DNA of 64,000 nt from Anianibacter sp965662745 (GCA_965662745.1 CBFIJK010000010.1:1-64000), one strand, 5' to 3'; shown: positions 1 to 8,921, counted from the first letter of the stretch. Notes: generated from the letters alone by a model not told the origin. Translations and numbers: made by a program.

Positions 1-24
1 GGCTTCCAAACCGGTTTGGAAGCC
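1..24. repeat. perfect 24-bp palindrome at the window edge
   Basis: Positions 1-12 are the exact reverse complement of 13-24 (half site GGCTTCCAAACC). In RNA it would fold as a ten-base-pair stem with a CCGG loop. It lies downstream of xylA and could be a terminator or part of a longer repeat cut by the window edge. No T-run follows on either side, so its role is open. Confidence 0.5.
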
Positions 25-61
25 GCTACCTCTGGCCTATCGCGAAAACCCGTCATGGGCT

Positions 62-87
62 GGGGGCACGGCGTTCGCCCTGCCCCC
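62..87 (-). terminator. possible hairpin terminator after xylA
   Basis: GGGGGCA (62-68) pairs with TGCCCCC (81-87), and the inner GGCG/CGCC strengthens the stem. It begins 22 bases beyond the xylA stop codon. There is no clear U-run, so it may only stabilise the message or act with Rho. Confidence 0.35.
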
Positions 88-109
88 GCCTTGCCCGATT
101 TTCCGGCAA

Positions 110-1417
110 TCAGACAAACCGGTTCACGTAGTTTTCCAGCCGCTCCTGACGGCCAGAGCGCGGCTCTGGCGAGAGGTTATTGTCCCGCACATGGGTGTCG
201 AGATCGGCAAGCGTCATGTCGCCTGCAAGGATTTTCTTGCCCAGATCGCCGTCCCAGCCCGCGTAGCGTTCGGCCCGCGCCTCTTCCAGACCGCCGTCTT
301 CCAGCATCGCAGCCGCCGCTTTCAGCCCCCGCGCGCAGGCGTCCATGCCGCCCACATGCGCGAGGATCAGGTCTTCGGGATCAAGCGACTGGCGGCGCAG
401 CTTGGCATCGAAATTGGTGCCGCCGGTGGTGAAACCGCCCGCTTTCAGGACCTCGTAGAAGGCCAGCGTCATCTCGGGCACGTTGTTGGGGAACTGGTCG
501 GTGTCCCAGCCGGACTGGTAGTCGTTCCGGTTGATGTCGATCGACCCGAAAATGCCCAGCGACGCCGCGAGCGCCAGTTCATGCTCGAACGAATGGCCCG
601 CAAGGATGGCGTGGCCCTGCTCGATATTCACCTGCACCTCGTTCTCGAGGCCAAAGCGCTTGAGGAAGCCGTAGACGGTCGCAACGTCGAAATCATACTG
701 GTGCTTCGTCGGTTCCTGCGGTTTCGGCTCGATCAGGATCGCGCCGTCAAAGCCGATCTTGTGCTTGTAGTCGACCACCATGGCGAGCATGCGGCCCGCC
801 TGTTCGGACTCGCGCGACAGGTCTGTGTTGAGGAGCGTCTCATACCCTTCGCGCCCGCCCCACAGGACATAGTTCGCGCCGCCAAGCCGCTTGGTGGCAT
901 CAAGGCACGCTTTGATCGTCGCGCCGGAATAGGCGAAGACATCCGGGTCGGGGTTGGTGGCCGCGCCCGACATGAAGCGGCGATGCGAGAACAGGTTCGC
1001 GGTGCCCCAAAGAAGCTTGGTCTTGGAGCTTTCCATCTTGCCCGCGAAGTAATCCGTGATCTCTTCGAGATTGCGCATGGTCGAGGCGAAATCATCGCCT
1101 TCGGGCCGCGCATCGGCATCGTGAAAGCAGAAGAACGGCGCGCCCAGGATATCGAACATCTCGAAGGCGACATCCGCTTTCATCCGCGCCAGGTCCATCG
1201 TGTCTCCGAACCAGGGGCGCTGAAAGGTCTCGCCGCCGAAGGGATCGCCGCCGGGCCAGGCGAAGCTGTGCCAATAGGCGATGGCAAAGCGCAGGTGGTC
1301 TTCCATGCGCTTGCCCATGATCATCGCGTCGGGGTCATAGTGCCGGAACGCAAATTCATTCGTGGTCTCGGGCCCTTCATAGGCGATCTTCGGGATGCTC
1401 TTGAAAAAGTCGGTCAT
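110..1417 (-). CDS. xylA: xylose isomerase
   Basis: This 435-residue protein interconverts D-xylose and D-xylulose in the cytoplasm and is full length for the long (class II) isomerases. The N-terminus (FFKSIPKIAYEGPETTNEFA) and the conserved stretches FCFHDADARPEGDDF, LWGGREGYETLLNT and IEPKPQEPTKHQYDFD, which carry the catalytic His/Asp and metal ligands, are all present. Its ATG overlaps the stop codon of the upstream xylulokinase gene by four bases (ATGA), so the two are translationally coupled. The kinase gene comes first, the reverse of the E. coli order. No transporter or regulator gene for xylose is visible before the window edge. Confidence 0.97.
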   Translation of the reverse strand: MTDFFKSIPKIAYEGPETTNEFAFRHYDPDAMIMGKRMEDHLRFAIAYWHSFAWPGGDPFGGETFQRPWFGDTMDLARMKADVAFEMFDILGAPFFCFHDADARPEGDDFASTMRNLEEITDYFAGKMESSKTKLLWGTANLFSHRRFMSGAATNPDPDVFAYSGATIKACLDATKRLGGANYVLWGGREGYETLLNTDLSRESEQAGRMLAMVVDYKHKIGFDGAILIEPKPQEPTKHQYDFDVATVYGFLKRFGLENEVQVNIEQGHAILAGHSFEHELALAASLGIFGSIDINRNDYQSGWDTDQFPNNVPEMTLAFYEVLKAGGFTTGGTNFDAKLRRQSLDPEDLILAHVGGMDACARGLKAAAAMLEDGGLEEARAERYAGWDGDLGKKILAGDMTLADLDTHVRDNNLSPEPRSGRQERLENYVNRFV

Positions 1418-2850
1418 GCCAATCCTCCGATAGCGCCTTGGGCGGCGCGGTATTTTGAGTGGCCCGCGTCGAACGCATCGGTCAGCGCGGGGTCTGGGTT
1501 TATGGTGCGGGCAACGGCGGGGCGCGTGGCGATTTCGGCGCCTGCGCCGGTTGCGGCCATGATCGCAAGGCGCGCCGCGCCGAACGCGCCGCCGTAATCG
1601 CCCGCCTCGGGCACATCAACGGGGCGGTTCAGGACGCTTGCGATCAGCGACAGCCAGTAGTCAGAGCGTGATCCGCCGCCGACAGCCAGCAGGCTTTCGA
1701 TTTGCGTTCCGGTCGCGGCGAGCGCATCGCGGCAATCGCGGATCGCATAGCTGACGCCTTCGAGGACAGCGCGAGTGGCCGCCGCCGTATCGGTCGCGTG
1801 TTCCAGCCCGACGAAAGCGCCCCGGATTTGTGCGTTGTTCAGCGGCGTGCGCTCGCCCCCGAGATAGGGCAGGAAGATCGGACCACAGGGCGCCTGCAGC
1901 GCCCCCAGGTTCTGCGTCAGCGCCGCTGCGTCCTGCCCGGCCAGCTTTGCGAACCAGTTCAGCGCGTCGGTTGCAGCAAGGATCACGCCCATCTGGTGCC
2001 ATGTCCCCGGCAGCGCGTGGCAGAACGTGTGTACCGCCGTTTCCGCATCCGGGTGATAGCCTTCATTGGCCGCGAAGAGGACGCCCGAGGTGCCAAGCGA
2101 CACAAACGCCTCGCCCGCGCGGACGGTGCCCATGCCGATGCCGGACGCCGCGTTGTCCCCGCCTCCGCCCGCGACGGGCACCGACGGCGGCATGCCCCAG
2201 CGCGTGGCGAGCGTGTCCTTCAGATGTCCCGACACCTCTGATCCTTCGACAAGACGCGGCATGTGATCCTGCGTCAGGCCGGTCTTGTCTAAAAGCGTCT
2301 CTGACCAGTCGCGCGCGCCCGTCTCCAGCCAGCTTGTTCCGGCAGCGTCCGACATCTCGGCGGCGTATTCACCCGTCAGCCAGAAGCGCAGGTAGTCCTT
2401 GGGCAGCAGCACCTTGGCGGTCTTGGCAAAAAGATCCGCCTCGTGCCGCGCAGCCCAGACGAGTTTGGGCGCGGTGAAGCCCGGAAAGACGATATTGCCG
2501 GTCAGCGCGCGAAAGTCCGGATCCGCGTCAAGTTCGGCGGCTTCGGCATGGGCGCGCGTGTCGTTCCACAGGATCGAAGGGCGCAGCACATCGCCCGCCG
2601 CGTCCAGCATCGTCGCCCCGTGCATCTGACCGGACAGGCCAATCCCCTGAACGCCCGACAGGTCATGCTGGGCCAGCTGATCCAGCACCTTCTCGGCCGC
2701 TGCGATCCAGTCCGCCGGATCCTGTTCGGACCAGCCCGGCGCGGGGCGCGAGACGGTTAGCGGCGCATTCGCCTCGGCGATGATCGTCTGATCGACGTCA
2801 ATCAGAAGGCCCTTCAGGCCAGAGGTGCCCAGATCGAGACCAATGAACAT
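1414..2850 (-). CDS. xylB: xylulokinase
   Basis: A 478-residue FGGY-family sugar kinase that phosphorylates D-xylulose, feeding the pentose phosphate pathway. The N-terminal phosphate-binding segment (MFIGLDLGTSGLKGLLIDVD), the substrate motif GLSGQMHG, and the C-terminal ATP-site motif LLAVGGGSRSDYWLSLIA are intact. A strong ribosome site (AGGGGAGAA) precedes the ATG. It is the first gene of the xylB-xylA operon and diverges from maiA across a 153-base gap that should hold both promoters. Ribulose-phosphate epimerase, needed downstream of xylulose 5-phosphate, lies at 20.4 kb. Confidence 0.96.
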   Translation of the reverse strand: MFIGLDLGTSGLKGLLIDVDQTIIAEANAPLTVSRPAPGWSEQDPADWIAAAEKVLDQLAQHDLSGVQGIGLSGQMHGATMLDAAGDVLRPSILWNDTRAHAEAAELDADPDFRALTGNIVFPGFTAPKLVWAARHEADLFAKTAKVLLPKDYLRFWLTGEYAAEMSDAAGTSWLETGARDWSETLLDKTGLTQDHMPRLVEGSEVSGHLKDTLATRWGMPPSVPVAGGGGDNAASGIGMGTVRAGEAFVSLGTSGVLFAANEGYHPDAETAVHTFCHALPGTWHQMGVILAATDALNWFAKLAGQDAAALTQNLGALQAPCGPIFLPYLGGERTPLNNAQIRGAFVGLEHATDTAAATRAVLEGVSYAIRDCRDALAATGTQIESLLAVGGGSRSDYWLSLIASVLNRPVDVPEAGDYGGAFGAARLAIMAATGAGAEIATRPAVARTINPDPALTDAFDAGHSKYRAAQGAIGGLA

Positions 2851-3003
2851 GTTCTTCTCCCCTTTGCCCCGTATCGGTAGCGCAAACAGCCGGTAACATT
2901 CCAGCGCAGAAATGCCAAAACTGTGCCCAATGATAGGACTTGCCCATCAAGGACGCGGCCCTCACAATGAACACGTCTTCAGTCACACTCCGTCGGTGCG
3001 AAC

Positions 3004-3648
3004 ATGCTGATTCTTCATAATTATTTCAGATCGTCGACATCGACGCGCCTGCGCTGTGCGCTGAACTTGAAGGATCTGAGCTATTCCTATCGCGGCTATG
3101 CGCTCTTGAAGGGCGAGGCGCGGACGGAAACCTTTCTGACGCTCAACCCAGCCGGGCTGGTGCCCGTGCTCGAGACCGAGGACGGCACGATCCTGCGTCA
3201 ATCGCTCGCCATTATCGAGTATATCGACGAGATTTACCCGACCCCGCCGCTTCTGCCCTTGGATCCCTTGGGCCGCGCGCGGGTGCGGGCGCTGGCCTAC
3301 ATGATTGCCTGCGACCTTCATCCGCTGAATAATCTGCGGGTCCTGAAATACATCTCGGAAGAGCACGACCAGTCCGGCGAAGGCGTTGCGGAGTGGTTTC
3401 ATCACTGGGTCGGGCAGACCTTTCCAGCGCTCGAACAGCAGCTTGCAAGCGATTCCGAAACCGGCACATTCTGCCATGGCGACAGCCCCGGTCTGGCCGA
3501 TTGTTGTCTATACGCTCAGGTCTGGAACAATCGCCGCTTCGAGATCGGGCTAAAGGAATATCCCACCATCGCGCGGATTTTCGATGCGCTTGACGCGCTG
3601 CCGGAATTCCACCGCGCCGCGCCACCCAACCAGCCGGACGCGTTCTGA
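3004..3648 (+). CDS. maiA: maleylacetoacetate isomerase (zeta-class GST)
   Basis: A 214-residue glutathione S-transferase of the zeta class. It isomerises maleylacetoacetate to fumarylacetoacetate in tyrosine/homogentisate breakdown, using glutathione. The hallmark N-terminal active-site segment is visible (YFRSSTSTRLRCALNLK), followed by NPAGLVPVLE and the SLAIIEYID thioredoxin-fold motif, and the C-terminal helical domain carries DLHPLNNLRVLKYI. The rest of the homogentisate pathway is not in the window, so the gene stands alone. It converges on the MarR gene with a four-base gap. A related maleylpyruvate isomerase role is possible. Confidence 0.9.
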   Translation: MLILHNYFRSSTSTRLRCALNLKDLSYSYRGYALLKGEARTETFLTLNPAGLVPVLETEDGTILRQSLAIIEYIDEIYPTPPLLPLDPLGRARVRALAYMIACDLHPLNNLRVLKYISEEHDQSGEGVAEWFHHWVGQTFPALEQQLASDSETGTFCHGDSPGLADCCLYAQVWNNRRFEIGLKEYPTIARIFDALDALPEFHRAAPPNQPDAF

Positions 3649-3652
3649 AGGC

Positions 3653-4144
3653 TTAGTAAAGGCGGTGCAGCAGCGACAGGAACGTCTCGCGCTCTGCCGT
3701 GGAAAATCCGCCCAGCAGTTTGTCCTCATGGGCTGCCACCGCGCCGCGCGCACGTTTCAGGACGGCCCGGCCCTCAGCGGTGGGGTTCAGGGCATGGGCG
3801 CGGCGGTCGCCCGGAACGGCCATGCGGGTTACAAGACGCTTGGCTTCAAGCTCATCCACCGTCACCACGGTGCCAGAGCGTTCGATGCCCAGACCGCGCG
3901 CGACTTCGGATTGCGTGATGCCAGGATTTGCCACGACAACGGACAGCACGGAAAACGTCCGCTGGCTAAGCCCATGGGGCGCAAGCGCCTCGCGCAGATC
4001 GGCCGCGAACCGGCCATAGCCGCGCCGCAGGTTATACCCCACGAGCGATTCAAGGCTGGCCATTTCGGGGCCTTGCGGGCCCGCCGCATCCGTCATGCCG
4101 CGCATCCTGTTCGGGGCCTTTCCAAGGGGATAAAGACCGTTCAT
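3653..4144 (-). CDS. MarR-family transcriptional regulator
   Basis: A 163-residue winged-helix repressor. The MarR core is clear: a dimerisation helix, the recognition region (NPGITQSEVARGLGIERSGT), and the wing (LVTRMAVPGDRRAHALNPTA). The gene diverges from the DUF3237 gene, and a candidate palindromic operator sits in the 59-base gap, so it probably controls itself and that neighbour. The ligand is unknown. The start at 4144 gives a long N-terminal tail. Internal ATGs at 4105, 4096 and 4063 are also possible, and the last would give a more typical MarR length. Confidence 0.88.
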   Translation of the reverse strand: MNGLYPLGKAPNRMRGMTDAAGPQGPEMASLESLVGYNLRRGYGRFAADLREALAPHGLSQRTFSVLSVVVANPGITQSEVARGLGIERSGTVVTVDELEAKRLVTRMAVPGDRRAHALNPTAEGRAVLKRARGAVAAHEDKLLGGFSTAERETFLSLLHRLY

Positions 4145-4156
4145 CCTGTAACCAAT

Positions 4157-4175
4157 TCCTTCCTAAACAGAAGGA
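4157..4175. promoter_or_regulatory. candidate MarR operator
   Basis: An inverted repeat TCCTTC-N7-GAAGGA sits between the divergent MarR and DUF3237 genes. Size and position fit a MarR dimer site, but this is inferred from symmetry only. Confidence 0.4.
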
Positions 4176-4203
4176 CAGCCGAACAAAAGAAGGAAGCGCC
4201 CTG

Positions 4204-4674
4204 ATGCCGCCTACCCTGCCGGTCCCGGTTCTGAACCATGTCTGCGATCTTTATGTCGATCTCGATCCGATCCGCGAGATGGGACAGGGGCGCAGCGGGC
4301 AGCGGCGGATCATTCCGATTGTCGGCGGCACCATGGAAGGCCCGCGCCTGAATGGTCGGATCCTGAATCTTGGCGCCGACTGGCAGACGATCTGGGACAA
4401 TGGCGTGGCAGAGCTTGATACGCGGTACGGGCTGGAAACTCATGACGGCGCGACCATCGAAATCGTCAATTACGGTTTTCGCCACGGCCCGCCAGAGGTG
4501 ATCGCGGCCATCGCACGGGGCGAAGACGTGCCGAACGACGCCTACTACATGCGCACGCAGGCGCGACTGGAAACGGGCGATCCGCGCTATGATTGGGTCA
4601 ACAGAACGCTGTTTGTCGGGCGCGGCGCGCGGCGCGCCCGGCAGGTGGTGATGTCGCTCTTCTCGATCGACTGA
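4204..4674 (+). CDS. DUF3237 domain-containing protein
   Basis: A 156-residue protein of the UPF0311/DUF3237 family, whose biochemical role is not established. Recognisable family stretches are the opening beta strands after VCDLYVDLDPI, the glycine motif IVGGTMEGPRLNGRI, DWQTIWDNGVAELDTRYGLE, and the C-terminal YDWVNRTLFVG. There is no signal peptide or membrane segment. The start follows an AAGGA ribosome site. It is probably controlled by the divergent MarR gene. Family members often lie near aromatic-compound or steroid catabolic genes. Here the neighbours are maiA and a P450, which is suggestive only. Confidence 0.85.
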   Translation: MPPTLPVPVLNHVCDLYVDLDPIREMGQGRSGQRRIIPIVGGTMEGPRLNGRILNLGADWQTIWDNGVAELDTRYGLETHDGATIEIVNYGFRHGPPEVIAAIARGEDVPNDAYYMRTQARLETGDPRYDWVNRTLFVGRGARRARQVVMSLFSID

Positions 4675-4678
4675 AGGC

Positions 4679-5893
4679 TTACTTCAGGATCACCGGAAGG
4701 TTGATCGGCCCCCGGAACCCGAAGCCACGCCATTCGACGACCTCGGGGTCCACCAGTTCCATGTTCGGGAAGCGTTCGAACAGAAGCGGCAGCATGCCCT
4801 TGGTGATCGTCTGGCGCGCAACATGGGTGCCCTGGCAGAAATGCGGGCCATTGCCAAAGGCCTGGTGGTTGTTCTTGCCCCGGTAGACGATGAAATCCTC
4901 GCCATCCTCGAACAAATCCTCGTCGCGATTGGCCGAGGCCTGAAGCGTCATGACCGTATCACCCTTGGGAATCAGGTAGCCGCGAATTTCCGTATCCTCG
5001 GTCACGAGACGGCTAGAGGCCTGGATCGGCGCAACCCAGCGCACGCCTTCCTCAAACGCCTTTTGCCAGTCGCCCTTGGCGACGACCTCTTCGCGCTGTT
5101 CGGGGTTGGTGAGCAAACCGTAAAGGATCGTGCAAAGCGCATCGCGCGGCTCGTTGATGCCGCCGCCGATAGCGATCTTGACGTTGGCGACGATCTGGCT
5201 CCACTCGATGGGATCATCGTCATTGACCATGACCGACAGCGCAGAGGGGTTCGGATCGGCCTTGTGGCGCTTGGCCATCTCGATCATCGCGGCGTCCATT
5301 TCCGCATTCGCGGCGTCACACTTGGCGAACAGCTCTGGCCGCCAGCCAAAATTGCCTGCCCCGTCGATCAGGGTCTGCGACCAGCGTTCCATTTCCTCGT
5401 CGGTCACGACTTCGGCCAGACCCAGAAGATGCGCAAGGCCGCGCGACGCCCACGGGGCCGCCAAACCACGGAACAGATCCACCGGCTCGCCCTTCGGCAG
5501 GCGGTCGACATATTCGGCGGCGGTGTCGGCGTAGCGCGGCAGCCATTCGGACATGATGACCTTTGGATTGAAGGCCGGCGCCATCGCCATGCGCTCGCGC
5601 ATATGCTCTTCGCCATCCTTGCGCATCAGCGTATGCGCCCCGAAGGCGCGCTTCATCGGTGTGTTGGGATCGTTCGAGGAAAACAGGACCGGGTTGTCCT
5701 TGACGTATTTCGTGTCCTCGGCCTTCGTCAGAAGGGTCCGGCCCACGGATTTGACACGCAAGACGGGTGCTTCGGCGCGCAGGCGCTTGTAGATCGGGTA
5801 AGGGTCACGGTCGAGCTGGTCGAGCGTGATCGTCTCGTCAAGCGGTGCGAACGGCGCGCCTGTGCCGCCGGTCTGGGAACGGTCGAGTGCCAT
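4679..5893 (-). CDS. cytochrome P450
   Basis: A 404-residue soluble bacterial P450 monooxygenase. The haem-ligand loop is present (FGNGPHFCQG, Cys353), as is the K-helix ExxR (E282-R285). The I-helix reads IAIGGGINEPRDA at about 240-252, with Asn-Glu-Pro in place of the usual acidic-Thr pair. That is seen in some bacterial P450s and may alter proton delivery. No ferredoxin or reductase partner is adjacent, so electrons must come from elsewhere. A strong ribosome site (GGAGAAGGAGG) precedes the ATG. The substrate is unknown. Its promoter is overlapped by a sharp inverted repeat, so expression is probably repressed until induced. Confidence 0.93.
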   Translation of the reverse strand: MALDRSQTGGTGAPFAPLDETITLDQLDRDPYPIYKRLRAEAPVLRVKSVGRTLLTKAEDTKYVKDNPVLFSSNDPNTPMKRAFGAHTLMRKDGEEHMRERMAMAPAFNPKVIMSEWLPRYADTAAEYVDRLPKGEPVDLFRGLAAPWASRGLAHLLGLAEVVTDEEMERWSQTLIDGAGNFGWRPELFAKCDAANAEMDAAMIEMAKRHKADPNPSALSVMVNDDDPIEWSQIVANVKIAIGGGINEPRDALCTILYGLLTNPEQREEVVAKGDWQKAFEEGVRWVAPIQASSRLVTEDTEIRGYLIPKGDTVMTLQASANRDEDLFEDGEDFIVYRGKNNHQAFGNGPHFCQGTHVARQTITKGMLPLLFERFPNMELVDPEVVEWRGFGFRGPINLPVILK

Positions 5894-5920
5894 CGGATCC
5901 TCCTTCTCCTCTTGGAGTGA

Positions 5921-5955
5921 AGGATAGGAAGTCGATTGTTACTGTCAATAACAAT
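5921..5955 (-). promoter_or_regulatory. P450 promoter overlapped by operator-like palindrome
   Basis: On the minus strand TTGACA (5948-5943) and TATCCT (5926-5921) are 16 bases apart, a near-consensus sigma-70 promoter for the P450 gene. The -35 box lies inside a perfect inverted repeat ATTGTTA-N7-TAACAAT (5935-5955), well placed for a repressor. The regulator is unknown; the nearby MarR at 4.1 kb is one candidate. Confidence 0.55.
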
Positions 5956-5979
5956 TCGGGCGCGTGCCTTTCCGCGCCG

Positions 5980-7743
5980 TCAGCTGGCCCGGCGGATATC
6001 GGTGTTGCCGTCCACCGGCCCCAGCGCCTTCATCGCGCCGTATTGCGTCAGGAACACCTGCCCCGTCAGATCGTCCAGGAAATGGCTGCATTTCAGCCGG
6101 TCCATTACCGGGCCCTTCACCTCGCTGAGGTGCAGCTTGATGTCCATGTCACCAAGGCGCCGGTTGATCGCCTCGAGGCTTTCAAGGGCCGAAGAATCGA
6201 TCTCGTTTACGGCGGTGCATTGCAGGACGACATGCTTCAGCCCGCAATCGGCAACAACGCGGTCTTGCACGTAATCCTCAAGATACCGCGCGTTGATGAA
6301 ATAGAGGCTTTCATCAATGCGCAGGGTCAGCATCTCTGGATGCGTCTTGACCTTGTGGCGGTTGATATTGCGGAAATGCTCGGTCCCCGGAACCAGCCCG
6401 ACCTCGGCGATATGGGGCTTCGACGTCTTGTAGAGATGCAGGAAGATCGACAGCACGACCCCCGCCGACACGCCTGTTTCCACGCCAAAGCCCAGCGTCA
6501 AAAGGATCGTCGCAGCGACGGCGGCAAAATCTGCGCGGCTGAAGGACCACGTGTGCCGCAGGACCGAGAAATCGACGAGGCTGAGGACCGCGACAATGAT
6601 CGTGGCGGCAAGTGTGGCCTTGGGCAGGAAGAACAAGAGCGGCGTCAGAAACAGCGCGGCGGCGGCGATGCCGATGGCGGTGAAGGCCCCCGCCGCCGGG
6701 GTTTCCGCGCCCGCGTCGAAGTTGACGACCGACCGCGCAAAGCCGCCCGTGACCGGGTAGCCGCCCGAGACGGCGGCGGCCACGTTCGATGCGCCAAGAC
6801 CGATCAGTTCCTGATCCGGAGTGATGCGCTGGCGGCGCTTGGCGGCCAATGTTTGCGCGACCGAGACGGATTCCACGAAGCCGATGATCGAGATCAGGAT
6901 CGCCGGACCGATAAGCGCGCCCATCAGGTCTGCATCGAAGAGCGGAAAGGTCAGCGGCGGCAGGCCTTCTGGTACCGCGCCGACGATATCGACGCCGCGC
7001 GTGTCCAGCGCAAAGCCCCAAGACAAGAGCGTCGTGACAGCCACCGCCCCGACCGGTCCAGCCTTGGCGAGGATATCGGCCATGCGCGGCCCAAGGCCCG
7101 CCTTCAGAAGAAGCGGTTTCAGCCCTTTGCGCACCCAGAACAGAAACGCAGTTGCCGAGACACCGATCACCAGCGTGATCGGGTTGATCTGGCCGAGATT
7201 CCCGAGGAGCGAGGATAGTAATTCCGGCAAGGTTGCGCCCCTCGCCTTGATCCCAAGGATGTGCTTCAGCTGCGAGGTCGCGATCAGGATACCCGATGCA
7301 GTTATGAAGCCCGCGATCACCGGGTGGCTGAGAAAGTTCGCCAGAAAGCCCAGCCGGAAGATGCCCATCGCCAAGAGGACCGCGCCCGACAGGAAGGCCA
7401 GAGTGATCGCAGCCATTGCGATCTCGGCCGGGTTCGTCAGCCCGAGGTTGCCGATGGCCGCGAAGGTCATCAGCGAGACGACTGCGACAGGCCCAACCGC
7501 CAGCGTGCGCGAGGTGCCGAAGATCGCATAGGCGACCAGCGGCAGGATCGAAGCATAAAGCCCCATCTCGGGCGGCAGACCCGCCAGCAACGCATAGGCC
7601 AGCGATTGCGGGATCAGCATGATCGTCACGATCACGGCGGCCACAAGATCGCTGGTCGCGGTCGTGCCATCATAGCGGCTGCCCCAGTCGAGGATGGGCA
7701 GATAGCGCTTGAAGCGGGTGAGATCAGGCGAGGTCATTGGCAT
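5980..7743 (-). CDS. SulP-family inorganic anion transporter with STAS domain
   Basis: A 587-residue inner-membrane SLC26/SulP carrier, probably for sulfate or a related anion, possibly bicarbonate. The N-terminal SulP core begins with IMLIPQSLAYALLAGLPPEM and shows many hydrophobic helices up to about residue 430. A cytoplasmic STAS domain follows at about 460-570 (SSALESLEAINRRL). The start is at 7743, or two codons in at 7737. It is the third gene behind the DUF2892 protein and the persulfide-dioxygenase-like hydrolase. In that company export or uptake of an oxidised sulfur anion is a reasonable guess, but substrate cannot be read from sequence. Confidence 0.92.
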   Translation of the reverse strand: MPMTSPDLTRFKRYLPILDWGSRYDGTTATSDLVAAVIVTIMLIPQSLAYALLAGLPPEMGLYASILPLVAYAIFGTSRTLAVGPVAVVSLMTFAAIGNLGLTNPAEIAMAAITLAFLSGAVLLAMGIFRLGFLANFLSHPVIAGFITASGILIATSQLKHILGIKARGATLPELLSSLLGNLGQINPITLVIGVSATAFLFWVRKGLKPLLLKAGLGPRMADILAKAGPVGAVAVTTLLSWGFALDTRGVDIVGAVPEGLPPLTFPLFDADLMGALIGPAILISIIGFVESVSVAQTLAAKRRQRITPDQELIGLGASNVAAAVSGGYPVTGGFARSVVNFDAGAETPAAGAFTAIGIAAAALFLTPLLFFLPKATLAATIIVAVLSLVDFSVLRHTWSFSRADFAAVAATILLTLGFGVETGVSAGVVLSIFLHLYKTSKPHIAEVGLVPGTEHFRNINRHKVKTHPEMLTLRIDESLYFINARYLEDYVQDRVVADCGLKHVVLQCTAVNEIDSSALESLEAINRRLGDMDIKLHLSEVKGPVMDRLKCSHFLDDLTGQVFLTQYGAMKALGPVDGNTDIRRAS

Positions 7744-7809
7744 TCTCGATAGGGCCGGTCCCGAGGCGTCAGCCGGGACCGGGGGGAGACATTGACGCGG
7801 GTGAAAGCG

Positions 7810-8697
7810 TCAGAGACCGTTCAGAGGGACCTTCATGTAGCGGCTGCCGTTGTCTTCCGGCTCGGGCAGCTGGCCTGCCTTCATGTTCACCTGAAGCGAC
7901 GGGATGATGAGCTTGGGCATATCCAGCTGCGCATCCCGTTCGGTGCGGAACTTGACAAAATCCTCTTTCGTCTTGCCCGCGCCGACATGGATATTGTGCG
8001 CCTTTTCCTCGCCGACCGTGGTCTCCCACTGAATATCGCGGCCGTTCGGGCCGTAATCGTGGCACATGAACAGACGCATCTCGTCCGGCAGGGCGAGGAC
8101 TTTCTGGATGGAATCGTAAAGCTCGCCCGCATCCCCGCCGGGGAAATCGGCCCGCGCCGATCCGCCGTCAGGCATGAACAGCGTGTCGCCCGCGAAGGCC
8201 GCGTTGCCGATCACATGAACCATGCAGGCCGGCGTGTGGCCGGGCGTGTGCATGGCAAAGGCCGTCATGCCGCCGATGGTGTAGGTGTCGCCATCGGTAA
8301 AGAGCGCGTCGAACTGGCTGCCATCGCGCTGGAACTCGGTGCCTTCGTTGAAGACCTTGCCAAACGTGTCCTGCACGACGGTGATCTTGTCACCGATGCC
8401 GATCTTGCCGCCGAGCTTGCCCTGAATGTAGGGCGCGGCGGACAGGTGATCGGCATGGACATGGGTTTCGATGATCCATTGCAGATCGAGGTCGTACTTC
8501 TCGATATGCGCGATCAACTCGTCCGCGTGGTCATAGGTGATGCGCCCGGCAGCGTAGTCGATATCCATGACGGAATCGATGATGGCGCAGGCGTTCGATC
8601 CGGGGTCCTTCACGATATAGCTGATCGTGTTGGTGGCCGGATCGAAGAAGGCCGACACGTCGGGCGTGACGGTCATGTCGACGGGATAGGCGGTCAT
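7810..8697 (-). CDS. MBL-fold metallo-hydrolase, persulfide dioxygenase-like
   Basis: A 295-residue metallo-beta-lactamase-fold protein resembling the ETHE1/Blh persulfide dioxygenases, which oxidise glutathione persulfide to sulfite. The metal motif HVHADH (79-84) is followed by HTPGHTPACMVH, GDTLF, the ETHE1-like loop GSARADFPGGDAGELYDSI and a late MCHDYGP histidine. Unlike some BigR-operon homologues it has no fused rhodanese or DUF442 domain. The start at 8697 was chosen because it begins the recognised fold and follows the DUF2892 stop by 11 bases. The operon context supports sulfide detoxification. A glyoxalase-type role is less likely. Confidence 0.87.
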   Translation of the reverse strand: MTAYPVDMTVTPDVSAFFDPATNTISYIVKDPGSNACAIIDSVMDIDYAAGRITYDHADELIAHIEKYDLDLQWIIETHVHADHLSAAPYIQGKLGGKIGIGDKITVVQDTFGKVFNEGTEFQRDGSQFDALFTDGDTYTIGGMTAFAMHTPGHTPACMVHVIGNAAFAGDTLFMPDGGSARADFPGGDAGELYDSIQKVLALPDEMRLFMCHDYGPNGRDIQWETTVGEEKAHNIHVGAGKTKEDFVKFRTERDAQLDMPKLIIPSLQVNMKAGQLPEPEDNGSRYMKVPLNGL

Positions 8698-8708
8698 CGC
8701 GGGTCTCC

Positions 8709-8921
8709 TCAGCAGTCCGAACAGGTTTTCAGCCCGAGCACCGCATAGAGCGGGCAGAACTTGAAGGCGGCGGTGGCGAGCATCACGAGGCCGACGAAGA
8801 TCGCGCCCCAATAAAGGACCGCGCTGCCCGCAAGGACGGTCGTGCCAAAGGCGAGGCCCAAAAGGACGAGGCCCAGTATGGCGCGGGCGCTGCGGTCGAG
8901 TGTTCCAACATTGATGGACAT
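8709..8921 (-). CDS. DUF2892 (YgaP-like) inner-membrane protein
   Basis: A 70-residue protein with two hydrophobic helices (ALLGL/TTVLAGSAVLYWG region) and the Cys-bearing tail KFCPLYAVLGLKTCSDC typical of YgaP-type DUF2892 proteins. Homologues accompany persulfide dioxygenases in BigR-type sulfide-response operons, or are fused to rhodanese domains. The ATG at 8921 follows an AAGGA ribosome site; an upstream TTG six codons earlier lies on that site and is rejected. It is the first gene of the three-gene sulfur operon. Confidence 0.85.
   Translation of the reverse strand: MSINVGTLDRSARAILGLVLLGLAFGTTVLAGSAVLYWGAIFVGLVMLATAAFKFCPLYAVLGLKTCSDC

Noticed and set aside
191..1597. Plus-strand open frame opposite xylA
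   Set aside because: Shadow of xylA; no recognisable protein.
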